From: Caldilineaceae bacterium | GTDB taxonomy: Bacteria > Chloroflexota > Anaerolineae > Caldilineales > Caldilineaceae | Assembly (NCBI GenBank): GCA_022823185.1 | Contig: JAJDXQ010000037.1 | Location: 1 to 64,000 of the forward strand | DNA length: 64,000 nt | Direction: 5' to 3' | Shown: in pieces, positions 56,011-64,000 of the stretch | Numbering within the stretch: the first letter of the stretch is position 1 | Layout: each line of letters opens with the position of its first letter | Translations under genes and position numbers: made by a program | Notes under the pieces: generated by a model | What the model was told of the DNA's origin: nothing | Databases searched by the model: none | The model's input: the letters and a program-made list of their open reading frames with translations, nothing else

Positions 56011-56916
56011 TCAGCCGGCGAGAATCGGGAAGCCTGAGCTGCGCGTCTGTTCGGCGTACAGCTGGCTCAGGCGCTGGGTGACCGGTCCGCCGTCTCCCGA
56101 CCCAATTGCGCGGCCGTCCAGTTCGATTACGGGAGTCAGTTCGCCCATGGTGCCTGTGCAGAACAGCTCATCTGCCCGGTATAGTTCGGGCAGGGAGATG
56201 TCGCGCGCTTCGGCGAGAATTCGATGCGTCCGGCAGAGGTCCAGCACCGTTGCGCGGGTGATCCCTTCGGGGCAGGCGTGGGTGTGGGGGGTTGCGACGA
56301 CGCCGCGTTTGACGAGGAAGAGGTGGGTAGCGTTGGTTTCGGCGACAAAACCGCTGGTGTCGAGCATCACGGCATCATCGACGCCGGCGGTGTTGGCCTG
56401 GATTTTAGCCAGGATCGAATTGAGCATGTTGCAGGAGTGAATGTTCTGATCGAGGCAGTCCGGGGGGATGCGGCGAATGCCGGAGGTGATGAGACGGATG
56501 CCGCCCCGATCATAGACCGGCGGTTTGTGCTCGGCCAGAATGATGAGAGTCGTGCCGCTGGTATTGATGCGTGGATCCATGCCGCTGGTGTACTTGACGC
56601 CGCGGGTCAAGGTGAGGCGGATATGGACGTTGTCCTGCATGTGATTGGCTTTGAGTGTGCGCCGGACCTGGTCCACGATTTCGTCGTTGGAAGGGACGCC
56701 GTTGTAGGCGAGGGCTTTGGCGCCGTCCTGCAGGCGGGCCAGATGCTCTTCCAGTTTGAAGATACGCCCATTGTAGAGGCGCAGCCCCTCCCAAACGGCA
56801 TCGCCGTTTTGAACAGAGGAGTCGAAAGGGCTGACGCCGGCCTCGTCTCTGTGGACGAGCTGGCCGTTGATGTTGACCAGCAAATCGCGGTTGGCTTCGT
56901 AGAATTTCTGCAACAT
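56011..56916 (-). CDS. Class IV aminotransferase-like protein lacking the PLP lysine
   Basis: This 301-residue protein has the fold of branched-chain/D-amino-acid aminotransferases: DEAGVSPFDSSVQNGDAVWEGLR, RLTLTRGVKYTSG, ETNATHLFLVKRGVVATP, PEGITRATVLDLC and FCTGTMGELTPV. The residue that should be the PLP-binding Lys (IKSLN-type motif) is His160, in DQNIHSCNML. The DNA codon is CAC, so it is not a reading error of mine. The rest of the site is well kept, which argues against a pseudogene. From memory, plant branched-chain aminotransferase-like proteins share the SCNMLNSILAKI region. The sulfotransferase-like gene lies 48 nt upstream on the same strand. Confidence 0.88.
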   Translation of the reverse strand: MLQKFYEANRDLLVNINGQLVHRDEAGVSPFDSSVQNGDAVWEGLRLYNGRIFKLEEHLARLQDGAKALAYNGVPSNDEIVDQVRRTLKANHMQDNVHIRLTLTRGVKYTSGMDPRINTSGTTLIILAEHKPPVYDRGGIRLITSGIRRIPPDCLDQNIHSCNMLNSILAKIQANTAGVDDAVMLDTSGFVAETNATHLFLVKRGVVATPHTHACPEGITRATVLDLCRTHRILAEARDISLPELYRADELFCTGTMGELTPVIELDGRAIGSGDGGPVTQRLSQLYAEQTRSSGFPILAG

Positions 56917-56964
56917 GGTTCAGAACTCCAAGACGGGACAGTTTCCGCCGGGGGTCAGCGCCTG

Positions 56965-57708
56965 TCAGTGTGCATGGCGCGCGGTTGAGAGGCGGAAGCG
57001 GTAGAGCTCCTGGTAGATCTCCTGCGCCTGTGCGAGAAGGTCCTGCAGGTGGGGCGGCGGCCGTTCGTTTTTGGGCCGGTATGGGGCGAAGCCGGTCGAC
57101 TTTTCGACGGCTGCGTACCAGTAGGGAGCCCAGACGCCGTCGCTGTCGCGGCGGCCGGGCGGCCAGGAGAGCATTCGTTCGGAGAATGGGACGGACACGG
57201 CCTCACAGAGAAGAGAGAGCAGGCCGCGGGGATCGGCGAGGACATCCTGGCTGTCGATGACCGGCGGGATGGAGCCGGTTTCTCGGCGCACGGTTTCGAA
57301 AAGCCGCAGCAGCTGAGGGAAGCCGAGGTCCAACAGCGTTGGCTGCGCCCGCACCTTGATATAGGAGGTGATCACCTCGTCCGGCGCCCGAATCAGGAAG
57401 CAGTTGGACAGGTTTTCGATCCAATCCAACTCGATATGGTCCAACATGTGGTGGGCCATATGTTTCTGATAGGAGATCGCAACGCCGGAGGGCAGTGGAT
57501 CTTCGGTGAGGCTGCGGGCGACGACGCGCCAGTCAGTTTCATAGGTGGCGATGATGTCGTCCCGGCCCGGATGATCCATGCCGGTCGCGTGGAGGTAATG
57601 GGCGTAGAACGGCTCGTCGAGCACAGTCGTATCGGGGCGGTTTTCCCAAGCGCGCATCATGGCGGTGGAGACTGTGCGGGGCGCGCACCACATGGCAATC
57701 CGAGTCAT
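56965..57708 (-). CDS. Sulfotransferase-like P-loop protein
   Basis: This 247-residue protein starts with a PAPS-type loop, MWCAPRTVSTAMMRAWENR, followed by LDEPFYAHYLHATG and, mid-protein, CFLIRAPDEVITSYIKVR, the 3'-phosphate-binding-like strand with Arg and Ser. These are the marks of sulfotransferases, but the family members closest to it are uncharacterised. ATG 57708 is used rather than TTG 57720. It precedes the aminotransferase-like gene by 48 nt and is probably co-translated from one mRNA. An activity on an amino-acid-derived substrate is only inferred. Confidence 0.82.
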   Translation of the reverse strand: MTRIAMWCAPRTVSTAMMRAWENRPDTTVLDEPFYAHYLHATGMDHPGRDDIIATYETDWRVVARSLTEDPLPSGVAISYQKHMAHHMLDHIELDWIENLSNCFLIRAPDEVITSYIKVRAQPTLLDLGFPQLLRLFETVRRETGSIPPVIDSQDVLADPRGLLSLLCEAVSVPFSERMLSWPPGRRDSDGVWAPYWYAAVEKSTGFAPYRPKNERPPPHLQDLLAQAQEIYQELYRFRLSTARHAH

Positions 57709-57763
57709 ATTCTTTCTCAAACTGCGCTGAATGAAATTTTATGTTTGGCAACAGACCGCGGTA

Positions 57764-58486
57764 TCAGCTACGGACTACGGTCATTTTTACGCCAGCCCAT
57801 CCTGCCAGTGTATCCGCGAGCAGGCGATAGCGTCCGAGTAGAGCAAGGCTATAGGAGTCGGAGCTGAGAATGGTGTGCGGCTTTAGCGACTCTGCCTCGA
57901 GCAACTCGAGACGCACGTACCCGTGACCTGCCGGGGGACCGGCGCCGTTTCCATCTGCCTTCAGCAGGCCGAGTTCGGCGATGGTGGAATGTGCGCCGTT
58001 GCGCGGCGCCTGGCTGCCATTGTCACCGTTGCCCGCGACGTGAACGGATTCGCCTTCAAGCACAGCGGGCGGGACAGCGCCCTGGCTTGGGTCGTGTTCC
58101 TGCCGTTCGCCAGCCAGATTCAATTGCTGCAAACCCAGCGCCCGTGCCCGAGCGGGGGTTGCGGCATCCCAGGGGATGGATAGAGCAGCATTCTCGGCGG
58201 CCTGGATTGCTGGTTGCGGCTGTTGGTTGCTCTGGTGGAAGTTGAGCTGAAGCGAACTGGCCGGTTCGAAAATCCAAGACACGATTTCATCGCGGGTCTG
58301 GATGCAGGCGACGCGACTGCGCAGGAAGAGCCGGATGGTGACCAGGTCCTCTGCGTCTACGTCGAATCTTGGTTTGTTTTCGAGCAGCCGCTGGGGCAGG
58401 GCACTCGAGATTTGCGGTAATGGAGAATCCGGGGGGAATGCGTAGGAGCACTCTCTCACGAACTCTCTGTCAATCAGCTTAATCAT
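57764..58486 (-). CDS. Hypothetical protein coupled to oligopeptidase B
   Basis: This 240-residue protein is of no family I recognise. The N-terminal 70 residues look folded (IKLIDREFVRECSYAF, DVDAEDLVTIRLFLRSRV), the middle is low-complexity and rich in Gln, Ala, Asn and Gly, and the C-terminus is mixed again. No signal peptide or membrane helix is seen. The ATG overlaps the peptidase stop by ATGA, which supports a real, translationally coupled gene. The conserved peptidase upstream gives no further clue. Confidence 0.6.
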   Translation of the reverse strand: MIKLIDREFVRECSYAFPPDSPLPQISSALPQRLLENKPRFDVDAEDLVTIRLFLRSRVACIQTRDEIVSWIFEPASSLQLNFHQSNQQPQPAIQAAENAALSIPWDAATPARARALGLQQLNLAGERQEHDPSQGAVPPAVLEGESVHVAGNGDNGSQAPRNGAHSTIAELGLLKADGNGAGPPAGHGYVRLELLEAESLKPHTILSSDSYSLALLGRYRLLADTLAGWAGVKMTVVRS

Positions 58487-60633
58487 CGGTCACTGCTCCC
58501 GCTACCAGAATCGGCGGAACCAGTGGTGTCTAAGACAAAAGCATATTCCAAGGCAATCTCCTCCAGGTAGTCGTAGCGGCCGGACTTGCTAAAGTGGCCG
58601 GCCCCCATTTCGGTTTTGAGCAGCAGTGGGTTGTTGTCCGTCTTGCAGGCCCGTAATTTGGCCACCCACTTAGCAGGCTCCCAGTATTGCACGCGCGGGT
58701 CGTTCAGCCCGGCGGTGGCCAGAATGGCCGGATAGTCTTTGGCCTCGACATTGTCGTAGGGCGAATAGCTCTTCATGTAGCGGTAGTATTCCGGATCGGC
58801 GGGGTTGCCCCATTCCTCCCATTCGATGACGGTCAGGGGGATAGAGGCGTCGAGCATGGTGTTGACGACATCCACGAACGGGACGCCGGCGACGACGGCG
58901 GCGAAGAGATCGGGCCGCATGTTGGTCACTGTGCCCATGAGCAGCCCGCCGGCGCTGCGGCCGCTGATGGCCAGCCTCTGGGGCGAGGTGTAGTTGCGGT
59001 CGATCAGCGTCTGCGCGCAGGCGATGAAGTCGGTGAACGTGTTTTTCTTCTTGAGATATTTGCCGTCTTCCTTCCACTGGCGGCCCATTTCGCCGCCGCC
59101 GCGGATATGGGCGTAGGCGACGACGAAGCCTCTTTGCAGCAGGCTGACATGCTCGCTTCTGAAGACGGGGTCATAGCTCATGCCGTAGGAGCCGTAGCCG
59201 ATCAGGAGGCAGGGGTTCCGGCCGTCCAAATCCAGGCCGGCCGGCATGACAAGAGAGAGCGGCGCCTTCGCGCCGTCGGGCGCGCGAGCCCAGATGCGGC
59301 TGGTGGAAAAGGAGGCCGGATCGTACCCGTTCACTTCCTTCTGTTTGCGGAGGATGCCGGTACGGTCGGCCATGTCATAGTCAAAGACAGAGGGCGGCGA
59401 GACGAGGGAAGTATAGCGGTAGCGGACGACCTGGCTGGTGAATTGGGGATTCTGGTCGGGGAAAACGGTGTAGACCGGCTCCATCTGCTGGACGCGATGT
59501 GAGGAAGATTCTCTGCCGGCGAAGAAGGCGCCGTCGCGCAGGTCCTGAATTCTGATGTGGGTCAGGCCGCTCTCTCGCTCCCAGATGACCAGGAAGTCCT
59601 GGAAGGGTTCGACTCTATCGAGCGTGATCTGGGCGGAATGGGGGACCAGTTCCCGCCAGTTTTCCCTGGCGGGCGTTTTTGCCGGCGCCGCCATGAGGCG
59701 GAAGTTCTCCGCCTGCCAGTTTGTCAGAATGAGGAAACGGTCTTCGCCGGTTCGCGTGCGGTGGTGGGTGACGGAGTATTCCATATCCTGCACGCGGGGT
59801 TGCACGAGAATGGGCTGCTCGTCGGGGTCATCGGCGACGATTGCATGGGCCTCTGAGGTTACGGCGCTATCCAGAGCGAAAAAGATGTAGCGTTCGCTTT
59901 TGGATTTGTAGAGCCGCAGGAAGAAACGTTCGTCTTCTTCGTGGTAGACGACTTCGTCATCCGACGTGTCCTGACCGAGCCGGTGTCGATGCAGCTTGTA
60001 CGGCCGCAGCGCCGGGTCGAGGGTGGTGTAATAGAGGGTGCGGTTGTCGTTGGCCCATTCCAGCCCGTAGTAGGTGTTCTCGATCCGGTCCGGCAGCAGC
60101 TCGCCGGTCGACAGGTCCTTGACTTGCAGCGTGTAGGTTTCCGAGCCATCGGTATCGAGGGCAAAGGCCAGGAGTGAATGATCGGGGCTGACCGTGTAGT
60201 TCGCCATGCGCAGGTAGTCGCGCCCTTCGGCCTCTACATTGAGATCGATCAGGACCTGTTCGGCCGCGTCCAGGCTCCCGTGCTTGCGGCAGTAGATCCG
60301 ATACTGCTTGCCCTCTTCTTCGCGGTAGTAGTAGAAGTAGCCGCCGTGGGCGACAGGCGCGGATTCGTCGGTCTCCTTGATGCGGCTCTTCATTTCCTCG
60401 AAGAGGGCATCCTGAAGGGGCTCGGTATGGGCCAACATCGCATCGGTGTAGTCGTTTTCGGCTTCCAGGTAGGAAAGCACTGCCGGGTTGTCGCGCTCTC
60501 GCAACCAGAAATAGTTGTCGACGCGATCGTCGCCGTGATTCCGGTGGGTGACGGGCTGAACCGGCGCCACAGGAGGCGGCGGGTCTGCCTTGGGTTCGGG
60601 CACAGCGAAACACGGGCCAGTGTTAACTGACAT
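58483..60633 (-). CDS. ptrB: Oligopeptidase B-type S9 peptidase
   Basis: This 716-residue cytoplasmic serine peptidase cleaves short peptides after basic residues. The N-terminal seven-blade propeller starts with HRNHGDDRVDNYFWLRERDNP. The C-terminal alpha/beta hydrolase has the triad S560 in SGRSAGGLLMG, D645 in NDPRVQYW and H680 in GAGHFSKSGRYD. IGYGSYGMSYDPVF and AHIRGGGEMGRQW are S9A signatures. A short Pro-rich N-terminal extension replaces any signal peptide. A TATAAT (minus, 60694-60689) lies about 55 nt upstream without a good -35. Confidence 0.95.
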   Translation of the reverse strand: MSVNTGPCFAVPEPKADPPPPVAPVQPVTHRNHGDDRVDNYFWLRERDNPAVLSYLEAENDYTDAMLAHTEPLQDALFEEMKSRIKETDESAPVAHGGYFYYYREEEGKQYRIYCRKHGSLDAAEQVLIDLNVEAEGRDYLRMANYTVSPDHSLLAFALDTDGSETYTLQVKDLSTGELLPDRIENTYYGLEWANDNRTLYYTTLDPALRPYKLHRHRLGQDTSDDEVVYHEEDERFFLRLYKSKSERYIFFALDSAVTSEAHAIVADDPDEQPILVQPRVQDMEYSVTHHRTRTGEDRFLILTNWQAENFRLMAAPAKTPARENWRELVPHSAQITLDRVEPFQDFLVIWERESGLTHIRIQDLRDGAFFAGRESSSHRVQQMEPVYTVFPDQNPQFTSQVVRYRYTSLVSPPSVFDYDMADRTGILRKQKEVNGYDPASFSTSRIWARAPDGAKAPLSLVMPAGLDLDGRNPCLLIGYGSYGMSYDPVFRSEHVSLLQRGFVVAYAHIRGGGEMGRQWKEDGKYLKKKNTFTDFIACAQTLIDRNYTSPQRLAISGRSAGGLLMGTVTNMRPDLFAAVVAGVPFVDVVNTMLDASIPLTVIEWEEWGNPADPEYYRYMKSYSPYDNVEAKDYPAILATAGLNDPRVQYWEPAKWVAKLRACKTDNNPLLLKTEMGAGHFSKSGRYDYLEEIALEYAFVLDTTGSADSGSGSSDR

Positions 60634-60820
60634 AGGAACTCCTGACTTTCGCTCTTAATTTACTGCTCAATGGGGGTACTGGGCGAACATTATACTGTAA
60701 CGATGTTAGATGCCCTATTTTTGCAGGCGGCGGAAATTATTTTGGGGTACGAAGATTATTCAGGGGGGGGTAGAGGGTTGCGGTTGGACTGGGGGAAGGG
60801 CGCAACAGTTGGCGGGAAAT

Positions 60821-60849
60821 TTGACATCGTGAACGGAGTCAGGTAGCCT
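60821..60849 (+). promoter_or_regulatory. Sigma-70 promoter of the second ABC importer
   Basis: TTGACA at 60821-60826 and TAGCCT at 60844-60849 have a 17-nt spacer, about 155 nt before the permease gene. The leader contains a GC-rich hairpin, GGCCCCGC (60873-60880) with GCGGGGTC (60893-60900). It could attenuate the transcript but lacks a T-run. The rest of the 370-nt gap holds no gene. Confidence 0.6.
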
Positions 60850-61003
60850 AGCACCGATTCCTCCAGCAAGACGGCCCCGCGGTTTTGTCGCGGCGGGGTC
60901 GGTGAGACCCAGATCAATTGAGGTTGGGGTATACGACGCGGTTTTCTGTGGCGGCTGGATTCAATAGCCGCGGGGGAAGACATACGCGAGTTCTGCAGGG
61001 TAG

Positions 61004-62020
61004 ATGCGCGTGATCAGCGAAGAGCAGTTGGAAAGCCAGACGACGGCGGCCAACTCAGGGCGGTCACAACGCCCGATGTCGAAGGCAAGGCGAATCCTGC
61101 AGCGTATTCTCGGCAACGAACGGGAGCTGAAGACAAATCTCTCGCTGCTGTCGATGTCGCTCCCGGGAATCATTCTGCTCTTTGTGTTCGCGTATTTGCC
61201 GATGTTGGGCATCGTCATCGCGTTCAAGGACTATCGCTTCAATCTGGGCATTCTGGGGAGCGAATGGGTCGGCTTTCAGAACTTTCACTTTTTGTTTGGG
61301 ACGGACGCCGCGTTTCGGATCACGCGCAATACATTGTTGATGAATCTTCTGTTCATCAGCACGACAACCGTCTGCGCGCTGGCTGTCGCCATCCTGATGA
61401 ACGAAGCGTATCGCAGCAGGATGAGCAAGTATTATCAGACGATGCTGTTCTTTCCCTATTTCATCTCCTGGGTGATTGTCAGCTATTTCGTCTTTGCCTT
61501 TTTGAACGGTCAGACCGGGCTGGTCAATCAGTGGGTCGATGTACTTGGTCTGGACCGGATTGCCTGGTACCGCTCGCCGGAGTATTGGCCTGTCATCCTC
61601 GTTCTTGCCAATCTATGGAACGGAATTGGGTTCAGCAGCATCATATACCTGGCCGGGATTCTGGGGATATCGCCGGAGCTGTTTGAGGCGGCGAAGATAG
61701 ACGGCGCGGGGAAGCTGCAGCAGATCCGGTATATTACGTTGCCAATGCTGTACCCGATGATCATCATCCTGACCCTGCTGGCGATTGGGCGCATTTTTCA
61801 CGCCGATTTCGGCCTGTTCTTCTTCCTGCCGCGGGACAATCCGCTGCTCTATTCGACAACTGACGTCATCGACACCTTTGTATACCGCTCATTGGTGGAG
61901 TTGGGCGAGATCAGCATGGCTGCAGCCGCCGGCTTTTATCAGTCGTTTGTGGGATTTCTGCTGGTGGTGGGAGCCAATTGGGTTGTGCGCCGGGTGAACG
62001 AGGACTACGCACTGTATTAG
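61004..62020 (+). CDS. ABC sugar transporter permease, LplB type
   Basis: This 338-residue permease has six membrane helices after a basic cytoplasmic tail of about 45 residues. The LplB/polysaccharide-importer pattern is seen in LSMSLPGIILLFVFAYLPMLGIVIAFKDY. The EAA loop is PELFEAAKIDGAGKLQQIRYITLP. It pairs with the permease 12 nt downstream. ATG 61004 is used; ATG 61076 is possible. No ATPase gene is in the window. Confidence 0.92.
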   Translation: MRVISEEQLESQTTAANSGRSQRPMSKARRILQRILGNERELKTNLSLLSMSLPGIILLFVFAYLPMLGIVIAFKDYRFNLGILGSEWVGFQNFHFLFGTDAAFRITRNTLLMNLLFISTTTVCALAVAILMNEAYRSRMSKYYQTMLFFPYFISWVIVSYFVFAFLNGQTGLVNQWVDVLGLDRIAWYRSPEYWPVILVLANLWNGIGFSSIIYLAGILGISPELFEAAKIDGAGKLQQIRYITLPMLYPMIIILTLLAIGRIFHADFGLFFFLPRDNPLLYSTTDVIDTFVYRSLVELGEISMAAAAGFYQSFVGFLLVVGANWVVRRVNEDYALY

Positions 62021-62032
62021 GATTTCGTTGTT

Positions 62033-62941
62033 ATGGCCGTTACGACCAGCCGCCAGCAAGCTCCATTGAACCGCTATCGCGTCCAGGCATTTTTGGGCCG
62101 GTTCGCGGTGCACGCCGTGCTGACTCTGGTCGGTCTGACCTGCCTGATTCCCCTGATCCTTGTGCTCAGCATCTCCCTTTCCGATGAATTGCGACTGGCG
62201 AAGGAGGGATACCAGCTTCTGCCGGTCGGCTTCACGACGTTTGCATACGAGTACATTCTGCAGCAGCCGGGGCAGATTCTGCGTTCGTACGGGGTGACGG
62301 CATTTGTGACGGCTGTTGGCACGGTCGCGGGGCTTCTGGTCTGTTCTCTGCTGGCGTGGCCACTGGCGCGCAAAGATTTCCGACTGCGCGGGCCGCTTTC
62401 GTTCTATGTCTTTTTTACGCTGCTCTTCAACGGCGGCATGGTGCCGTTCTATATTCTGGTTACGCGTTATCTGGGACTGAAAGACAACATCTTTGTCCTG
62501 ATTCTGCCGTACATGGTCACAGCCTGGTACGTATTGATCATACGGACCTCCTTTACACAGTTGCCGACCGAGTTGCTGGATGCGGCCCGCATAGACGGCG
62601 CCGGCGAGTGGCGCATCTTTTTCCAGATCGTTGTGCCGCTCTCCAAACCGGTGCTTGCGACGATCGGTCTCTTTTTCGTGCTGCGCTACTGGAACGACTG
62701 GTTTCTGGCGCTTCTGTTCATCGACGACAGTTCGATGTATCCGCTCCAGTATCTGCTGTACGTGTTGATGGCCAATATCAATTTCATGGCCGCGAATCCG
62801 CAGACGACCGGAATGCCGATCCCGACGCTTTCGGCGCGGATGGCGATGGCGGTCCTGGCATTTGGGCCGGCGCTGTTTACCTTTTTGCTTTTGCAGAAGT
62901 ACTTTGTTCGCGGCATCACGATCGGTGGATTGAAAGGTTAG
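62033..62941 (+). CDS. ABC sugar transporter permease, YtcP/LplC type
   Basis: This 302-residue second permease has six helices and the typical FTLLFNGGMVPFYILVTRYLGLKDN segment. The EAA loop is PTELLDAARIDGAGEWRIFFQIVVPLSKP, and it ends QKYFVRGITIGGLKG, the family C-terminus. Together with the 61004 permease and the 63093 lipoprotein it forms an importer of complex carbohydrates in related systems; the ligand is unknown. Confidence 0.93.
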   Translation: MAVTTSRQQAPLNRYRVQAFLGRFAVHAVLTLVGLTCLIPLILVLSISLSDELRLAKEGYQLLPVGFTTFAYEYILQQPGQILRSYGVTAFVTAVGTVAGLLVCSLLAWPLARKDFRLRGPLSFYVFFTLLFNGGMVPFYILVTRYLGLKDNIFVLILPYMVTAWYVLIIRTSFTQLPTELLDAARIDGAGEWRIFFQIVVPLSKPVLATIGLFFVLRYWNDWFLALLFIDDSSMYPLQYLLYVLMANINFMAANPQTTGMPIPTLSARMAMAVLAFGPALFTFLLLQKYFVRGITIGGLKG

Positions 62942-63092
62942 TTTTTGTTTTGACGAAACCGGTAGGACTGGCTGCGCGGATGAAAAAGCTGAGCGGCAGT
63001 TCGATGGGGAAAGCGGTTTACCCCGTTGACGATACACGACTTGCGCGCAGAGATCATTCAACAAACTGTTCACGAAAGAGGAGAAGAAACAA

Positions 63093-64000
63093 ATGACCCG
63101 ACACCGTATTCTGGCCGTTCTCAGCGTCTTGCTGATCGCCTCCCTGGTGCTCACGGCCTGCCCGGCCCCCGCGCCGGCGGAATCTGCTTCCGCAGAGGGA
63201 GAGATGGAAGCTGCCGCGCCGTCGCCGGCTGACGGACTGGTGAATATCACCTACACCTATGGCAGCCGCGGCATACCGGCCGACCTGCAGATGGTGGAGG
63301 ATGCGATGAATGAAATCCTTCACGACAAGATCGGCGTAAACCTTACGCTGGAACCGATCGACTTCGGCGCGTTCAATGACAAGATGCAGTTGCGTCTGTC
63401 CGCGGGCGAAGAGTGTGACATAATCTTCACGGCGCCCTGGATCAACAGCTACGCCAACAATGTCGCCAACGGCGTGCTTGCGCCACTGGACGATCTGCTG
63501 CTCAATCACGCTCCGGGCCTGTGGGGCAGCATGCCGCCCACGACCTGGGACGCGGCGCGCGTCAACGGCGTGATCTATGGCGTTATCAACCAGCAGATAT
63601 TCCCGAAGCCCTGGGGCGTCCATCCGCGCAAGGACCTGGCCGAGAAGTACGGCCTCGACCTTGATGCGGTCACGAAGTGGGAAGATATGGAGCCGTGGCT
63701 GGCTGATGTACGCGATGGCGAGGGCATCACGCCTGTATTCGTTGCCGCGCCTGGACGGGGGCTCTTCCTCTCGCAGTACTATGGCTTCGACCCCCTTGAC
63801 GACGGCATCGGATTTCTGGGCATGAAGGCTGACGACGATACGTTGACAGCCGTCAATATGGTGGACACTGTCGAATTCCAGATGGCGGCCGATACGACCA
63901 AACGCTGGGTGGACGAAGGCTATATGCCGCTGGAGCCGCTGCCCAATGACGAGGCCCAGTCCGCGTTCCGCGCGGGCCAGTATGCGATGGGATATCATGT
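63093..64000 (+). CDS. Extracellular solute-binding lipoprotein, SBP family 1 type (runs off window end)
   Basis: The frame from ATG 63093 stays open for 302 codons to the window edge. The signal peptide ends LVLTAC, with Cys23 lipidated, followed by a Pro/Ala/Glu tether. The mature part begins NITYTYGSRGIPADLQMVED and contains GEECDIIFTAPW and GVIYGVINQQIF, as in LplA-like sugar-binding proteins that accompany LplB/YtcP permeases. GAGGAG lies 10 nt upstream. Family members have about 500 residues, so roughly 60 percent is present. Confidence 0.9.
   Translation, partial: MTRHRILAVLSVLLIASLVLTACPAPAPAESASAEGEMEAAAPSPADGLVNITYTYGSRGIPADLQMVEDAMNEILHDKIGVNLTLEPIDFGAFNDKMQLRLSAGEECDIIFTAPWINSYANNVANGVLAPLDDLLLNHAPGLWGSMPPTTWDAARVNGVIYGVINQQIFPKPWGVHPRKDLAEKYGLDLDAVTKWEDMEPWLADVRDGEGITPVFVAAPGRGLFLSQYYGFDPLDDGIGFLGMKADDDTLTAVNMVDTVEFQMAADTTKRWVDEGYMPLEPLPNDEAQSAFRAGQYAMGYH

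Noticed and set aside
56011-56916. Pseudogene call for the Lys-less aminotransferase-like gene
   Set aside because: The frame is intact over the normal length, the rest of the site is well conserved and the partner gene is intact.
61889-63250. 453-codon minus-strand frame
   Set aside because: Antisense to the second permease and the start of the binding lipoprotein; very Arg/Gln/His-rich, typical of a shadow.

Overview
This 64 kb window is a high-GC stretch of bacterial chromosome whose content best fits a Chloroflexota bacterium of the Caldilineaceae/Anaerolineae type. This is inferred from style, not from a marker gene. The supporting traits are lipoprotein substrate-binding proteins with an acidic, Pro/Ala-rich linker after the lipobox, many phytanoyl-CoA-dioxygenase, Gfo/Idh and enolase-superfamily catabolic genes, a form II cox operon, glcDEF, and separate housekeeping biosynthesis genes. 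Many promoters match the sigma-70 consensus closely, with a 17-nt spacer.

Layout. 1-240: 5' end of an ISAs1-family transposase gene with its terminal repeat, followed by about 800 nt of non-coding DNA. 1030-6547: peptide/oligosaccharide-type ABC importer (binding lipoprotein and two permeases, no ATPase here) with a GH10-like cytoplasmic protein. 7145-10615: oxygenase/hydrolase group (two unlike PhyH-type dioxygenases, an alpha/beta hydrolase, an SMP-30-like lactonase). 10788-11699: Ser/Thr kinase. 11741-15090: sdhCDAB on the minus strand with a consensus promoter. 15415-19253: membrane-anchored trypsin-like protease, then SDR and icd. 19504-23863: small membrane protein, fabF, pyrC-pyrB. 24192-27333: hemC-hemD-hemB. 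27610-27824: tRNA-Ser(GGA) and SRP RNA. 27972-29772: MFS transporter and GNAT. 29816-30304: tmRNA with promoter and terminator. 30406-31057: HEPN/MNT toxin-antitoxin pair. 31339-36410: minus-strand catabolic operon (cupin, Gfo/Idh dehydrogenase, Tm-1-like protein, PEP-hydrolase-like TIM barrel, aldo/keto reductase). 36587-39032: DinB, enolase-superfamily enzyme, RDD protein. 39124-49443: cox operon (coxG, coxS, coxL form II, coxM, P-loop kinase, coxD, coxE, split xdhC) running into glcD. 49580-55708: PQQ-type sugar dehydrogenase, glcE, quinone reductase, glcF. 56011-57708: class IV aminotransferase-like protein lacking the PLP lysine, paired with a sulfotransferase-like protein. 57764-60633: oligopeptidase B and a translationally coupled unknown. 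61004-64000: second ABC importer of the LplB/YtcP type, whose binding lipoprotein runs off the end.

Taken together the genes describe an aerobic heterotroph (succinate dehydrogenase, NADP-isocitrate dehydrogenase, O2-dependent dioxygenases, molybdenum hydroxylase, glycolate oxidase) that imports organic solutes and degrades sugar acids and hydroxy acids. The most unusual items are two bacterial gene pairs that match, as separate genes, the halves of plant fusion proteins: the Lys-less aminotransferase plus sulfotransferase pair, and the Tm-1-like plus TIM-barrel pair. I saw no CRISPR array, prophage or rRNA operon.
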